DNA of 64,000 nucleotides from Fragilariopsis cylindrus CCMP1102 (Eukaryota > Bacillariophyta > Bacillariophyceae > Bacillariales > Bacillariaceae). A program made the translations under genes and the position numbers. This document shows positions 10,649-19,791 of this stretch, in pieces; the stretch's first letter is position 1, and each line of letters begins with the position of its first letter. The notes below the pieces were generated by a model. It did no database searches. It was not told the origin of the DNA and was given only the letters and a program-made list of their open reading frames with translations. The stretch lies in the NCBI GenBank assembly GCA_900095095.1, contig FMBT01000317.1, positions 1 through 64,000 of the forward strand, in the 5' to 3' direction.

Positions 10649-11899
10649 ATGGACGACGACAACATTGATAACGAAGAGAACCATCAAGCGGCGCAAGATG
10701 AACAACAACGACAACGACAACAGCATGCTTTCGTTCTTCTCAAAAAAATGACTATGGTACTTGAACAAAAGGAAACATTTCCTTTACAAACAAGAAATAA
10801 AACTGATGAATTAGTTGAAAATTTCCTTGAAAATCTAGAAGATGATATCCATGATATGCTTTGTAGTGGATTAGATAGTGACCGAGAAACAGAAGCAGAA
10901 GTTGAAGCTATTGTACGTGTTTTTCCTGAAGTTTTGACAAGAAGAAAAGAAGATGACGAGGATCAAGATCCCGAGCATGGAAGTCTTCACTATCCAATTC
11001 AACTACTCGCATTAGTACGCAAGGAAGTAGGCGACGATGAAGAAGGCGACTGGCAATGCAACCCGAAAGCTATTGCGTTTGTTCCTCTTGTAAGTAGACT
11101 CGCAATAGAGTTCGGCTTGTTTGAGGAAAAAGAGAGAGGCGGATTGTTATACCATGGTTGTTTCGTTAATAATGTGATACAAAATTTAATACGTAGTGAC
11201 GAGACCGAACTTCCTAATCAGGAACATCACGAGTACGTTGACACTAAATATCTACAAGTTTTGATACGATTGAGAAGATTGGGTCTTCTAAAAATAGAAG
11301 ACATACAAAATTTTGGGCTATTGATCTATCTATGTCGCCTTCCTTATTTTGCAGAAAAGAGATGTTGCTTCTTGGTTGAATGGGATCCTTCCGCATTAAC
11401 AAAAACTGATAGATTCGGACAACTACCGATTCATTTCGCAGCAGAACTTTCTTCCATTAGAGGATTCGAACTCGTATTCGAGTATGGGATTCGTTATTAT
11501 CCAAAGAAGAAAGGAATTAGTCTCCTATTCCGTAAAAGTAATAACGATTTTATACCCTTCGTAGAGGCTTGCATGAAATTTGGAGAGGAACAGGTGATGA
11601 AGATGATAGAGGACACTTTTATTCGCTGCTATTCTTCTTCGGACGATACACCACCTTTAAATGTTGTGGAGGCATTAATGACGGCAGCTGTTGATGAAGA
11701 TATTCATTTAGATTGTGTGTATTTTCTGTTACGGAGACAACCTGATATTTTACAGAAACTACTATCATCAGCATCAATTACGACGATAGCAACGGCGACG
11801 GCGAATATGGTTGAATTCAATAGCAATAACAGCAGCATCAGTCCAAAAAAGCGGAAAAGAAAGAACAAGCAGAAGGTTGTGATGGATGGCTGTTGCTAG
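10649..11899 (+). CDS. Ankyrin-like hypothetical protein of a diatom type
   Basis: 416-residue single-exon protein. The recognisable core is TDRFGQLPIHFAAELSS, an ankyrin-like helix-turn (GxLPIHxA), preceded by CRLPYFAEKRCCFLVEWDPS. From memory, large diatom families share this pattern of degenerate ankyrin repeats with an aspartate-proline-serine lead-in. The N-terminus is acidic and Gln-rich. The C-terminus ends with a basic cluster, KKRKRKNKQK, which could be a nuclear localisation signal. No catalytic motif is visible. The ATG has a purine at -3 (GCCATGG context). Function unknown; a protein-protein interaction role is the only inference the repeat supports. Confidence 0.75.
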   Translation: MDDDNIDNEENHQAAQDEQQRQRQQHAFVLLKKMTMVLEQKETFPLQTRNKTDELVENFLENLEDDIHDMLCSGLDSDRETEAEVEAIVRVFPEVLTRRKEDDEDQDPEHGSLHYPIQLLALVRKEVGDDEEGDWQCNPKAIAFVPLVSRLAIEFGLFEEKERGGLLYHGCFVNNVIQNLIRSDETELPNQEHHEYVDTKYLQVLIRLRRLGLLKIEDIQNFGLLIYLCRLPYFAEKRCCFLVEWDPSALTKTDRFGQLPIHFAAELSSIRGFELVFEYGIRYYPKKKGISLLFRKSNNDFIPFVEACMKFGEEQVMKMIEDTFIRCYSSSDDTPPLNVVEALMTAAVDEDIHLDCVYFLLRRQPDILQKLLSSASITTIATATANMVEFNSNNSSISPKKRKRKNKQKVVMDGCC

Positions 11900-12501
11900 A
11901 AGATGCGACCGACAATGTAGATGGAACTGGCTTTCGATCTTCGATTATAGATATGAATTATTATTTACTTTCCATTTATTTGTATTGTGGTACCGATGAA
12001 TGAATATGATGCACCGGATGTATTTATATAGCGTTGATGGATTTAATTGTGAATCGAATCTTCGATTCACATTTCCGAAGATTAAAAACGAACCAACGAC
12101 ATATCGACAATGGTGCTCTTCTTTTGAAGTAATAGATATTAACTATAGATAGAATAAATATTAACACCATCCTCTAAAGTCTTCTAGTTTTCGTACTTCT
12201 TCTGTGCCTTGTGTGTGTTTTACAAGCTGGCTGCTATGTTCAAATATGCGGCAAAATCGTCGTGCGTGCTTAATGAACGTAAATATAATCTGGAAAAAAG
12301 CTGGTCGACTAAATGCAATCGGTGTCCCTTGAATTTAGCAAAAACTTTTATATGTGACAGTTCTAGTTTTAGTTTATGGTATACAGTATACAATCAATAC
12401 AATCTATATATGTTTTTTGATGTCGATTTTGCATGATTGTTTCTACTCTAAGTTGGCATACATAGTCGTCTACTACCTCTTATTCAAGTTCAGGTAGACT
12501 T
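11900..12501. other. Intergenic, converging 3' ends
   Basis: Between the rightward ankyrin-like gene and leftward cyclin H. A short inverted repeat (GAATCGAATC...GATTCACATT) lies near 12051-12070, which could form a small hairpin in the 3' flank. No gene seen. Confidence 0.4.
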
Positions 12502-13801
12502 CTACGATAATTTGGCTCGCTTACTGTCAGCACCTTCCTCTCCCGATGCGTTCTTTCTTTTTTTCTTTTTCTTCTCCTTTATCCCCCATGTCCTACATTT
12601 CTTGAGCTTCTTATGTATTCCCTTTAGTTTTTGCATATCAACTTTATGACTTGCACAACCATGCTTACCATCTTTCAACTCCAGCAGTTGAGCACCAATT
12701 TCTTGTAACAAGGATCTCATCCGGGATATATCTGCATCTTCGAATCGATGCGACAAATACCCCATTAGATCGATCTGTGGAATGTTTTCCTTACCTTTCT
12801 GTTTTTCGTTTGCTACCATTAATGCTGCCAAACCGATCTGCCCCGGTGTGTACAGTAGAGATATATCACTCACAATAACATCATTGAGAATGGTCCAGGC
12901 AGCGTCATGCATTGGTTTTAAATCCTGACCGATAATTGGCTGGTCACTACCATTCGAAAATTGCACCAAAGACCGCCCCTTTTCCGATTTCAAATACGTT
13001 CTCAAGTCCTCTGTTATTGCTAAAATTACTTTGTATGGATGGAAGCAAAGAAGCTCAAAATTAATTCCCGACAATAGAATGACTTCGGCAGGAATTATCT
13101 CGGCCGTCGTGACGGGAGATTGCAATTTGTTTGTTCCTTCTTCCAGGTACCCTACATAATTGATATAATTTGTTACAAACAAAGCATTTTAAAGGTAAAA
13201 ACAAAAAGTTGGTTTTGTGTGAGTTGAGAACGATGTTTTAGATCTATCCTTTCCTGCTCTAACTTTATAACCCTAGATTTTTCTTACGAACATCAGTCAT
13301 GGCATCTTCGACTTTGCTAGCAAGAAATGCAGCGCTAACCATGATAGTTTTGGGGTCGTGAACCATAACAGAATTTGATAGGTAGAATCTTTTCATCAAC
13401 AAAGCGGCGGTAGCAGGAATTTTAGACTCTCTCCTTAGCCTTGGAAGCTGTGCCTGGGGTCCAATCAGACTGGGTAATTTTGACGTATAAAAGCTCACAA
13501 GCAAAGCCTCCTCTGAAGGAATTAAATAATCATTCAAATCCTCTGTTTGCATCGGTCCTTCCTCTTCCTCGAGAAAGGCATTTTTCTTCTTCGCAAAATC
13601 TCGAGCAAAAAACTCTATCAGCGGATCATCGACAGGACTCTTGCCAGAGTTTCCATTGTCCTCAGCAGTTTCCTTATTTCGCTTTTGGATGCTAGAAATA
13701 TATTTTCGAGCAACTCGATTGGCTCGTGTTCGACATAAATCTAAGTCTACTTGAGAGAAGAGCCAGGCTTTTAGCTGACTAGAATCGGCAGGGTCGCACA
13801 T
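12502..13801 (-). CDS. CCNH: Cyclin H-like (CDK-activating kinase / TFIIH cyclin)
   Basis: Regulatory subunit expected to pair with CDK7 and MAT1, activating cell-cycle CDKs and phosphorylating the RNA polymerase II tail within TFIIH. Two exons, 13288-13801 and 12502-13151, join through a GT-AG intron (donor GTAAGA) across an Arg codon, giving 387 residues; animal cyclin H is about 320. The first cyclin box holds LLMKRFYLSNSVMVHDPK followed by AAFLASKVEDA, the cyclin H/C pattern. The second box begins YLEEGTNKL and contains LLSGINFELLCFHPY. A long Glu-rich insert after residue 60 and a Lys-rich tail (EKKKKKKRKN, a likely nuclear signal) account for the extra length. A cyclin C or L assignment is less likely because of the MKRFYLSNSV helix. 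Its 5' flank carries CT repeats. Confidence 0.85.
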
Positions 13802-14383
13802 GTCGTTGTATTTTTAAAATCCGTCTCTCTCGCTCTCTATCTCTCTCACTCTCTCTCACTCTCTCTCACTCTCTCTCTCTGTCGTACGTACTGATATTAT
13901 CAGGAGATCGTTTCTCCTTCGTTTTGCGTTTTGCTTGTTCCTCGTTGCGGTTGCTTTGGTGCCAGTGTTCTGTTTTGTTTCTGTTTTATTTGTGTATCAT
14001 GGCCTTTCGATTTGCTTTTTGTTGTTGTGAAGTTGTTTGCGTCGTCAAATTGCGACTGAATAATGAGTCGAGTCATGAATTCAAGGCGCTGCGATTGACG
14101 ATGTTCATTCAATTTTTTTAAAATTTACAACAATAAGAAAAGACGTGCCTTGGATTTAGCATTCTGTGGGTGCACAAATACAACAATTCATTGTAATACC
14201 TATTGCCATACATTGCGTACCTTGTTGTTATCTAATTTACTACCTCCCATCACCTGAACTTTTTTTTACTTCTGCTAATACCGTCCCAAAAATAGAACTT
14301 CGAATCGTTTTACAGACTATCTATCTACTACGATCCGAAATATACAAGAAGAACAAACGAGTCAACCAACCACGTACACAAAA
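13802..14383. promoter_or_regulatory. Divergent upstream region, cyclin H / coiled-coil gene
   Basis: Between the starts of leftward cyclin H and the rightward coiled-coil gene. It contains the CT-rich microsatellite listed separately, directly against the cyclin H start, and T/G-rich sequence after it. No gene is supported. Confidence 0.4.
13823..13881. repeat. CT-rich microsatellite with a 10-bp period
   Basis: A polypyrimidine tract containing three perfect copies of CTCTCTCACT (13841-13870), flanked by further CT dinucleotides. It lies 20-80 bases upstream of the cyclin H start, so on the coding strand it is a GA-rich leader or promoter tract, the kind that can keep a promoter nucleosome-free. 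Confidence 0.9.
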
Positions 14384-16011
14384 ATGAAGTTGTCGGATAT
14401 ATTGATATGCTGGATGTTGTGTATCGAAGCTGTATCTGCATTCACTTCTACCTTGTCTTCTACCAGTCAGCGTCATCCAACAAATAATGACTTCCCTACC
14501 TATTCCGTTCCATCTACACCAAGAAACAGTCAAGTTTACATTAAGATGTACTGTCAGAAAATAATAACAACGAAGCTCCACACCCACCCGACTACTCACC
14601 AAGAATCAACGAACAACTTGAAGTGGATTTGATGGAATCACAACGAAGGGTTATGTTATATGAAAAGGAAGTCGAAATGATTCGTGAACAACTTGAACTG
14701 AAACAGATGAACTATTAGATGAACAAAATGTTTTTCGTGATGAAAAATATGATCTTTTGGGAAAGATTGCCGAATTTACAAACATCTTAGCCAAAAGAGA
14801 TGATGAGTTGGTAGCGGCAACATCGGAATCTGAAAAGGAGGATCCACAAAAAAAGGCAGATCTTGAAAACAAAATCGAATCATTACTATCTCAGTTAACA
14901 GAAAAGACGATTTCTTAGAAAATGAAAAGCGATCGAGTGAGGAGTTACGAAAACGATTCGATGATGCCGAAGATGCGTTAGAATTTGAACAAATGAATTT
15001 TGAAAAGGAGCGTAATGGCATTACAGGAGTTGGTAACAGAAGAGCGGAAACAGGTGAAGTCCCTTCAAGGAAAGTTTGCGGAAAATTCCAATCATTTGAA
15101 ACAACTCGAAATGAGCTAACGAAAAGATTCAGAATGAAGAAAATAAGTTGAGCGATACGAAAAACCAATGGAAGGAAACTCAAGACCAATTGCGGACAGG
15201 TAGAAGAAAAACTTGAAATAACGTTACAAGGAAAATCTAGACTTCTGAAAAGAATGAAATCAATCTCGATGAAGAAAAAAGCATATGTCGTTTGATATGG
15301 TTAAGCTTAAGAATCAGATTGAGAAAGATCAAGTTGAAATGAAGGAAATGAAGAACAAGCTAGAGGAAGAAAATAAATCAATTAAAGAGTCAACACAAAT
15401 ACTGGAATCTCAGATTGAAATAGAAAAAACAAGATAAAAGATCTTCAGAAACTTCTAACAGACGAACAAAGCAAGTACTCCGGTGGAAAGACTGTACTGG
15501 ATGAGGAAATTCAAAATGTAACTGCAAATTTGGAAAATGTAGAGAAACAACTATCAAACGAACGTGCCAATTTTTCTAAGGAAAAAGAGATGCTGAAAAG
15601 AAACTTGCCAATGAGATTCGTGTTGGCAGGTTGAAAAAGGGACAGATGAAAAAGCGCTATGATCAAATCCGTAGCGAGATGACAGATCTTTGGAATTCCT
15701 CAAAACGACAAGCTCGTCAGGAAGAAAATCGTTTAAGGAAAAAGTATAATCTGAAGCTCGATACCGTCAAGGCCCAAGTTGCTAAGTTGGAAAAGGATCT
15801 GGCACAGGAGAAGGACCGGTTAGTCGTAACAAAGACGGAAATGGAATCGAAACATATGAAAGATCTTGAAGTACGGGATGCATCAATTGTAAAGCTTGAA
15901 GGTAGTGTTGCTAATCTGCGTAAGCTTCTTGTTGATAAAGATCAGATAATTGAAGAAAAGAATGAGCAGATCAAAAATACGAAACAAGCTTTCGACAACT
16001 GGCAAGATTAG
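14384..16011 (+). CDS. Plastid-targeted long coiled-coil protein, frame broken repeatedly
   Basis: Begins MKLSDILICWMLCIEAVSA with a signal peptide, then FTSTLSS: a phenylalanine directly after the Ala-X-Ala-like cleavage site, the diatom plastid-import signature. The rest, about 500 residues when followed across frames, is almost wholly heptad-rich Glu/Lys/Leu coiled coil (for example EKDQVEMKEMKNKLEEENK and KLEKDLAQEKDR). It ends AFDNWQD at 16011. At least eight frame changes occur. Several sit in A runs that look one base short: 14701-14703, 14902-14905, 15424-15429 and 15582-15586. Between them the coiled coil continues without stops. The longest intact piece is 15631-16011. Two readings are open: homopolymer errors in the assembly, or a recent pseudogene. 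The absence of substitution-type stops favours the former. Function unknown; a structural role at or in the plastid is an inference. Confidence 0.6.
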
Positions 16012-16898
16012 GGATTAAAGTCACCGGGAACAAAGTAAAGAAAGTAGCTGGTCCATTGAAGAGATTTATTCAAATCCACCCCATCTGATGATAAAGAATA
16101 AGCAAAATTATTAACGTCATCCATCGTTTGCATGAGCATTCATATGTATCAAGTCTTTTCATACGCTTATAAGACGAAATATAGATGGGTGTACCTTTAA
16201 AAAGGACAAAAAGTTTGGGTTGAATTTGGTCATTTGGGGAAAATTCTATGACAATATATGACTGGCAGGCAGAATTTGAATCGCCAGGAAGAGGTGCATA
16301 AGAGAGGAAGATTAAAAATAAATGATGGACTAATAGATAAAGTGCTAATACAGATATCTCAATTACTATTATATTAGGCAATGCGATAATTATTATTGTT
16401 ATTGGTATATTAAGTGAGGACCCATATCACCGGGTATGTAGGACGCGTTTTTTGGAAAAATCCAGTCATGTGTGTCTTTTTCTAAAAGAGAGTTTAAGTA
16501 CTGAATACAGAACCAAATTAAACCGTACCTCTTCGTCCCTATTAACAGTACAAATATCTATATTTCGTCTGGTAAGTATGTATCAAACAGATTGATATCC
16601 ATGGAGGTTCGATTCAATACATTCCCATTGTCATGTGTTAATAAGGAATTTTCTGCTCTTTTACTGCATTGGTGCGCGATACATCAACCTTTTCAACTTT
16701 GACGACTTACCCTAACTTCTTAAGCCAAAGTCCACCTTCCGTGTACTATTCCCTACAACTAATCACTACTAGAACCACCATTCACAGTATTGATCCCATT
16801 ACTTTGAATCAAACCGCGAATTATAACTCATGAATCCTCTTTCCAATATTTCTGAACCATATTGAATCTTCCGCGCAAATCATGTTGAATCATATTGC
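16012..16898. other. Intergenic, converging 3' ends
   Basis: Between the rightward coiled-coil gene and the leftward methyltransferase. AT-rich. A minus-strand open frame (16070-16381) has no domain or codon bias and is not called. A GGTTCGATTC string near 16606 resembles a tRNA B-box, but its flanks do not fold. Confidence 0.4.
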
Positions 16899-17855
16899 CT
16901 ATCTTTTGTGTCGCACTTTGACCCACAATCCGACGTACCAAATCCGTACGCTAACAAGCTCTTCGCCACTCCTAACTGGAAGATGACTTCCTACCGTGAC
17001 GATGGAACCAGATGAGAACAGCAGAGGTTTGTCAAGCTTGGAACCATCACTGGTCACAAAAGCTTTCAAAGCTTCCTTGGCCCTCTCCTGGTCTTCTTTG
17101 GTGCAATTCTTTAGGTTGGTCATTGGATTCGACATCAACATGTTCCAAAAATTCTCGAACTGCCAAACCGTGGTATGCAAGGCACTGTAGGCTTGCACGT
17201 CCACGAGATTGTATTGATCCGACAAAACGCTCTTGGCTCGATTGCGATCGGCCCACTGATAGAAGGACTGGTCTTGCAGAGTGAACTTGGGATCCAGGGT
17301 CTGAATGGGCACCTGAAAAGCATCCTGAAGGGTCACGCCAAATCCTGCACTGGAGAGCTGCTCGGAGAGTCCAAACATCCAAGAAGCATTGGCAAAGGTA
17401 CCGTCCTTCTTCTTCAAGACGCGAGAGATGGCTTTTTGCGCTCCTTCTTGATCGGGAATCAAGAAAACGCCAAACAAACTCACCACCAAATCAATTGAGT
17501 CGCTTTCAATGCCCTCCAGTTTGGTCCCATCTTCTACTTGAAAGACAATCTTGGTCTGAAAGGTATCATCGCCCACAGGCTTGACGGTTTCCTTAGCCTT
17601 GTCCAACATGCCCGCCGAAAGATCAGAGAGAATCAACGTCTGGTTTGGAACTCCCTTGGGGAACTGTTGGAGATAAGCTCTAGCAAAAGCACCTGTTCCA
17701 GAGCCAACATCCAGAATGGTCTTGGCCTTGAGGATATCGTCCTTGAGAATAGTTACCAAGTCGGCACCGTGCAATTCCGTGATGCGAGCCGCCTGATCGG
17801 AATACAAATCGGCTTGTGCCAACCACTCGTCGGGAGATGCATTCAAGTTTGACAT
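16899..17855 (-). CDS. Class I SAM-dependent methyltransferase
   Basis: 318-residue single-exon enzyme of the Rossmann-fold methyltransferases. Motif I, TILDVGSGTGAFARAY (about residues 47-62), binds S-adenosylmethionine. LILSDLSAGMLDKAK supplies the acidic residue after beta-2 (motif II), FQVEDGTKLEG resembles the adenine-contact loop, and IDLVVSLFGVFLIPD is motif IV. There is no signal peptide, so it is probably cytosolic. Codon use is clearly more GC-rich at third positions than in the neighbours, which in diatoms can mean high expression and elsewhere foreign origin; both remain possible. The substrate is not determined; the family resembles ubiE/COQ5-like and fungal small-molecule methyltransferases. 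It shares a 382-base divergent region with the rhodanese gene. Confidence 0.82.
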   Translation of the reverse strand: MSNLNASPDEWLAQADLYSDQAARITELHGADLVTILKDDILKAKTILDVGSGTGAFARAYLQQFPKGVPNQTLILSDLSAGMLDKAKETVKPVGDDTFQTKIVFQVEDGTKLEGIESDSIDLVVSLFGVFLIPDQEGAQKAISRVLKKKDGTFANASWMFGLSEQLSSAGFGVTLQDAFQVPIQTLDPKFTLQDQSFYQWADRNRAKSVLSDQYNLVDVQAYSALHTTVWQFENFWNMLMSNPMTNLKNCTKEDQERAKEALKAFVTSDGSKLDKPLLFSSGSIVTVGSHLPVRSGEELVSVRIWYVGLWVKVRHKR

Positions 17856-18044
17856 GGTTTCGGATAATGGAAATGGATGATCTATTCGAACTTAGAAATG
17901 CAACACAAAAATCTGGAAGGCGGTTTGTGGATTATATCTGTTGGGGCGTTGTTTCGAATGTTGATCCGAAGGATATGTGAGAAGATACACAAGAGCCAGA
18001 TTTTTGAGAGGAGAATGAAGGCGATCGAACAGTAGGGCAGGAAG

Positions 18045-18084
18045 ATCACCGATCACGACTGAACATCACCGATCACGACTGAAC
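18045..18084. repeat. Perfect 2 x 20-bp tandem repeat
   Basis: The unit ATCACCGATCACGACTGAAC occurs twice without gap or mismatch (18045-18064, 18065-18084). Each unit contains the half-palindrome GATCAC. It lies about 150-190 bases upstream of the rhodanese ATG. Confidence 0.9.
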
Positions 18085-18142
18085 GGTAAATTGGACTCGA
18101 AAAAAAAATATTGATGCGCGCGATAGTTAATATTTTTTATTT

Positions 18143-18197
18143 TCACTGAACTTTTCACTGAAATTTTGACTGAAGTGAAATTCAGTGAGTTCAGTGA
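18143..18197. repeat. Nested inverted repeat in a promoter
   Basis: Outer arms TCACTGAAC (18143-18151) and GTTCAGTGA (18189-18197) are exact reverse complements. Inside them, TCACTGAA (18155-18162) and TTCAGTGA (18181-18188) form a second exact pair. The motif TCACTGAA thus occurs as two direct copies facing two inverted copies within 55 bases, ending 40 bases before the rhodanese start. It could be a stem in the 5' leader or a clustered palindromic factor site. Confidence 0.8.
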
Positions 18198-18237
18198 TCC
18201 TGTGCAAGCGGCAGGAAGATAGCGCATTGACACCAAT

Positions 18238-18962
18238 ATGAGGTTGACATTACTGCCATTGATGATCTTTATCGATAGTAGCTCTACCAGTAGAGCTCTA
18301 TCGACCCACCGATCGCGCTTTGTTTCATCGCAAAACGGGGCGTTGCCGTCACCGTCCGCGCCACCATTCTCGTCACTCGGTCATCATCGTCGTCGTCGTG
18401 GCACAACTAATGATTCGCGGAGGTTGTTCCTCGGCAGTGATAGCAACGACCAACACCAGGACGAGGAGCAACAACAGCCGATCCCGACGACCATTGGAAA
18501 AACGGAGATGACGGAGATTCTAGCCCACGTGGAGAACAGAACCGGGGACGAGAACTATGTGGTCATGGACGTGAGAGGCGCGGATGAAATCATGATGGGC
18601 ACCGGTCTAATGTCGAGCGATGTGAAAAATCTGCCTCTGCCGCAGATTACCAGTGTAAGTTCGTGAGAGATAATAGTGTTGCATATATTTAACTACCGTT
18701 ATGTATTGACTAACATACCGCACTTGCTAATGCAACGATTCATATATACTAGATGGGTGCCTTCGACATGGGTGAGGCTTCCTTTGAAGCGCAATTCAAC
18801 TTTCCCAAACCGAAAATAGAGGACACGCTCGTCTTTACGTGCCAGGCCGGGCCCCGTAGTCAACAGGCGGCACAGCTAGCAGCCGTTTCGGGCTACAAGA
18901 CAATAATCGTTTACGAGGGAGGAGCGGACGACTGGTTCGGAGGCGAGTTTGTCTATTCGTAA
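18238..18962 (+). CDS. Rhodanese-domain protein (single domain)
   Basis: Two exons, 18238-18654 and 18753-18962, joined in phase 0 across a GT-AG intron, give 208 residues. The N-terminus starts with a hydrophobic MRLTLLPLMIFI stretch then Ser/Arg-rich sequence, so an organelle presequence is likely. The rhodanese fold is seen as YVVMDVRGADEI (the strand with the conserved Asp-Val-Arg) and, in exon 2, FTCQAGPRSQQAA. There the Cys is the expected sulfur-carrying residue at the start of the active-site loop, followed by the helix AAQLAAVSGYKTIIVYEGGADDW. The six-residue loop CQAGPR fits thiosulfate/sulfur transferases rather than Cdc25-type phosphatases, which have seven. Physiological substrate unknown. 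Confidence 0.85.
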
Positions 18963-19398
18963 GGCAAGTGTGTGTGAGCACGGCTTTTCCGCGATATGTA
19001 TGGGATGATATGGGTCGAATTCATACGGTAACAATTATCATGGGGAGGCAGGCAATTAGGCATTGTGCAGTAAGCCATTCCATTTTCCTCGGAGCATCTC
19101 CATTTACTAAATTATGTATAGCAAAACCAAGTATATATCAATTGTAGAATTACTGATTGTAATAGAATATATGTCTAGTGTGGTGAGTTCTTCTTTTTAT
19201 TTTGGCCACCACTTGATATTAGCAGGAACTTGGCTTGTGGTGATTACAATGCCGCGGGCAGGGCCGCAACGACTTTCTCAATGCTTGATGCTTCCAAAAA
19301 CAATTTCTTTTCGTTTGCTTTTTCACATAAAGAGAACGCCGAAAAAAAACAATGTGCTCCCAGAGCCCAGGGAAATGCCAAATCTAGTTCATTATTAT
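18963..19398. other. Intergenic, rhodanese 3' flank
   Basis: Contains the end of the rhodanese transcript and then AT-rich sequence up to a possible leftward exon end at 19399. The plus-strand open frame covering 19114-19608 runs into the LTR and shows no protein features. Confidence 0.4.
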
Positions 19399-19508
19399 TC
19401 AATCGCTAAACCTAAAACTTTCAATGCCTTTTCCGGTCTCTTTGGTTTCCTCGACAGCTTTCTTGGCATAAAAGACAGCCACTTCTTCGGATCCATTTTC
19501 TCCCACAA
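19399..19508 (-). other. Possible 3' end of a leftward host exon beside the retroelement
   Basis: Reading leftward from the LTR edge, one frame stays open with balanced, rather GC-rich codons (VGENGSEEVAVFYAKKAVEE and on) and stops at 19399-19401. A second frame is open for a similar length and ends in a double stop. If one is real, the LTR element inserted within or next to this exon. No homologue is recognised, so confidence is low. Confidence 0.25.
19504..19508. repeat. Target-site duplication, left copy
   Basis: CACAA directly abuts the left LTR and recurs directly outside the right LTR at 27302-27306. Five bases is the usual duplication length for Ty1/copia integration. Confidence 0.7.
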
Positions 19509-19777
19509 TGTGATTGTATTCGTAGTAAAGCTTAACCTAATGAACGGTCATAAGGGTGTAATTAAGGTTAAGGTTTGTGTTTATAAGTTGATAGATTTAA
19601 GATTATGATTAAAGATGTAATACTTCTGAACAAACACGAAATGCGCATTCATTAGAATATCACTGGTTTAGCGAGCACTTCTCGCTAAACGACATAGAAG
19701 ACATATTTATTTAGATTACTTTGATATTAGGGTTAAAACGGGTTACTTCAACCCGAACCTTATACGAACCATATATA
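19509..19777 (-). repeat. 3' LTR of the copia element
   Basis: About 269 bases, nearly identical to 27032-27301. On the element strand it starts TATATATGGTTCG and ends ATCACA, so the terminal dinucleotides are TA...CA instead of the common TG...CA. A purine-rich stretch just inside it (element strand AGAAAGGGAG, around 19784-19793) is a candidate polypurine tract. An inner alternative boundary giving TG...CA exists, but then no target duplication is found. Confidence 0.85.
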
Positions 19778-19791
19778 CTCCCTTTCTGGTA

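Larger units (their letters stand above)
17856..18237. promoter_or_regulatory. Divergent promoter region with repeats, methyltransferase / rhodanese
   Basis: Separates the methyltransferase start (17855) from the rhodanese start (18238). It holds a perfect 20-bp tandem duplication (18045-18084) and a nested inverted repeat (18143-18197), both listed separately. Either could serve as a binding site or hairpin for control of the divergent pair. Confidence 0.5.

Noticed and set aside
16070-16381. 103-codon minus-strand frame with hydrophobic residues
   Set aside because: Runs through an AT-rich 3' flank, no homology recognised; hydrophobicity follows from T-rich codons.
16590-16625. tRNA B-box-like string GGTTCGATTC
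   Set aside because: The bases on either side of the loop do not pair as a T-arm, and no anticodon arm or acceptor stem can be built.
18045-18084. Possible CRISPR-like repeat
   Set aside because: Two contiguous copies without spacers in a eukaryotic promoter; a simple tandem duplication.
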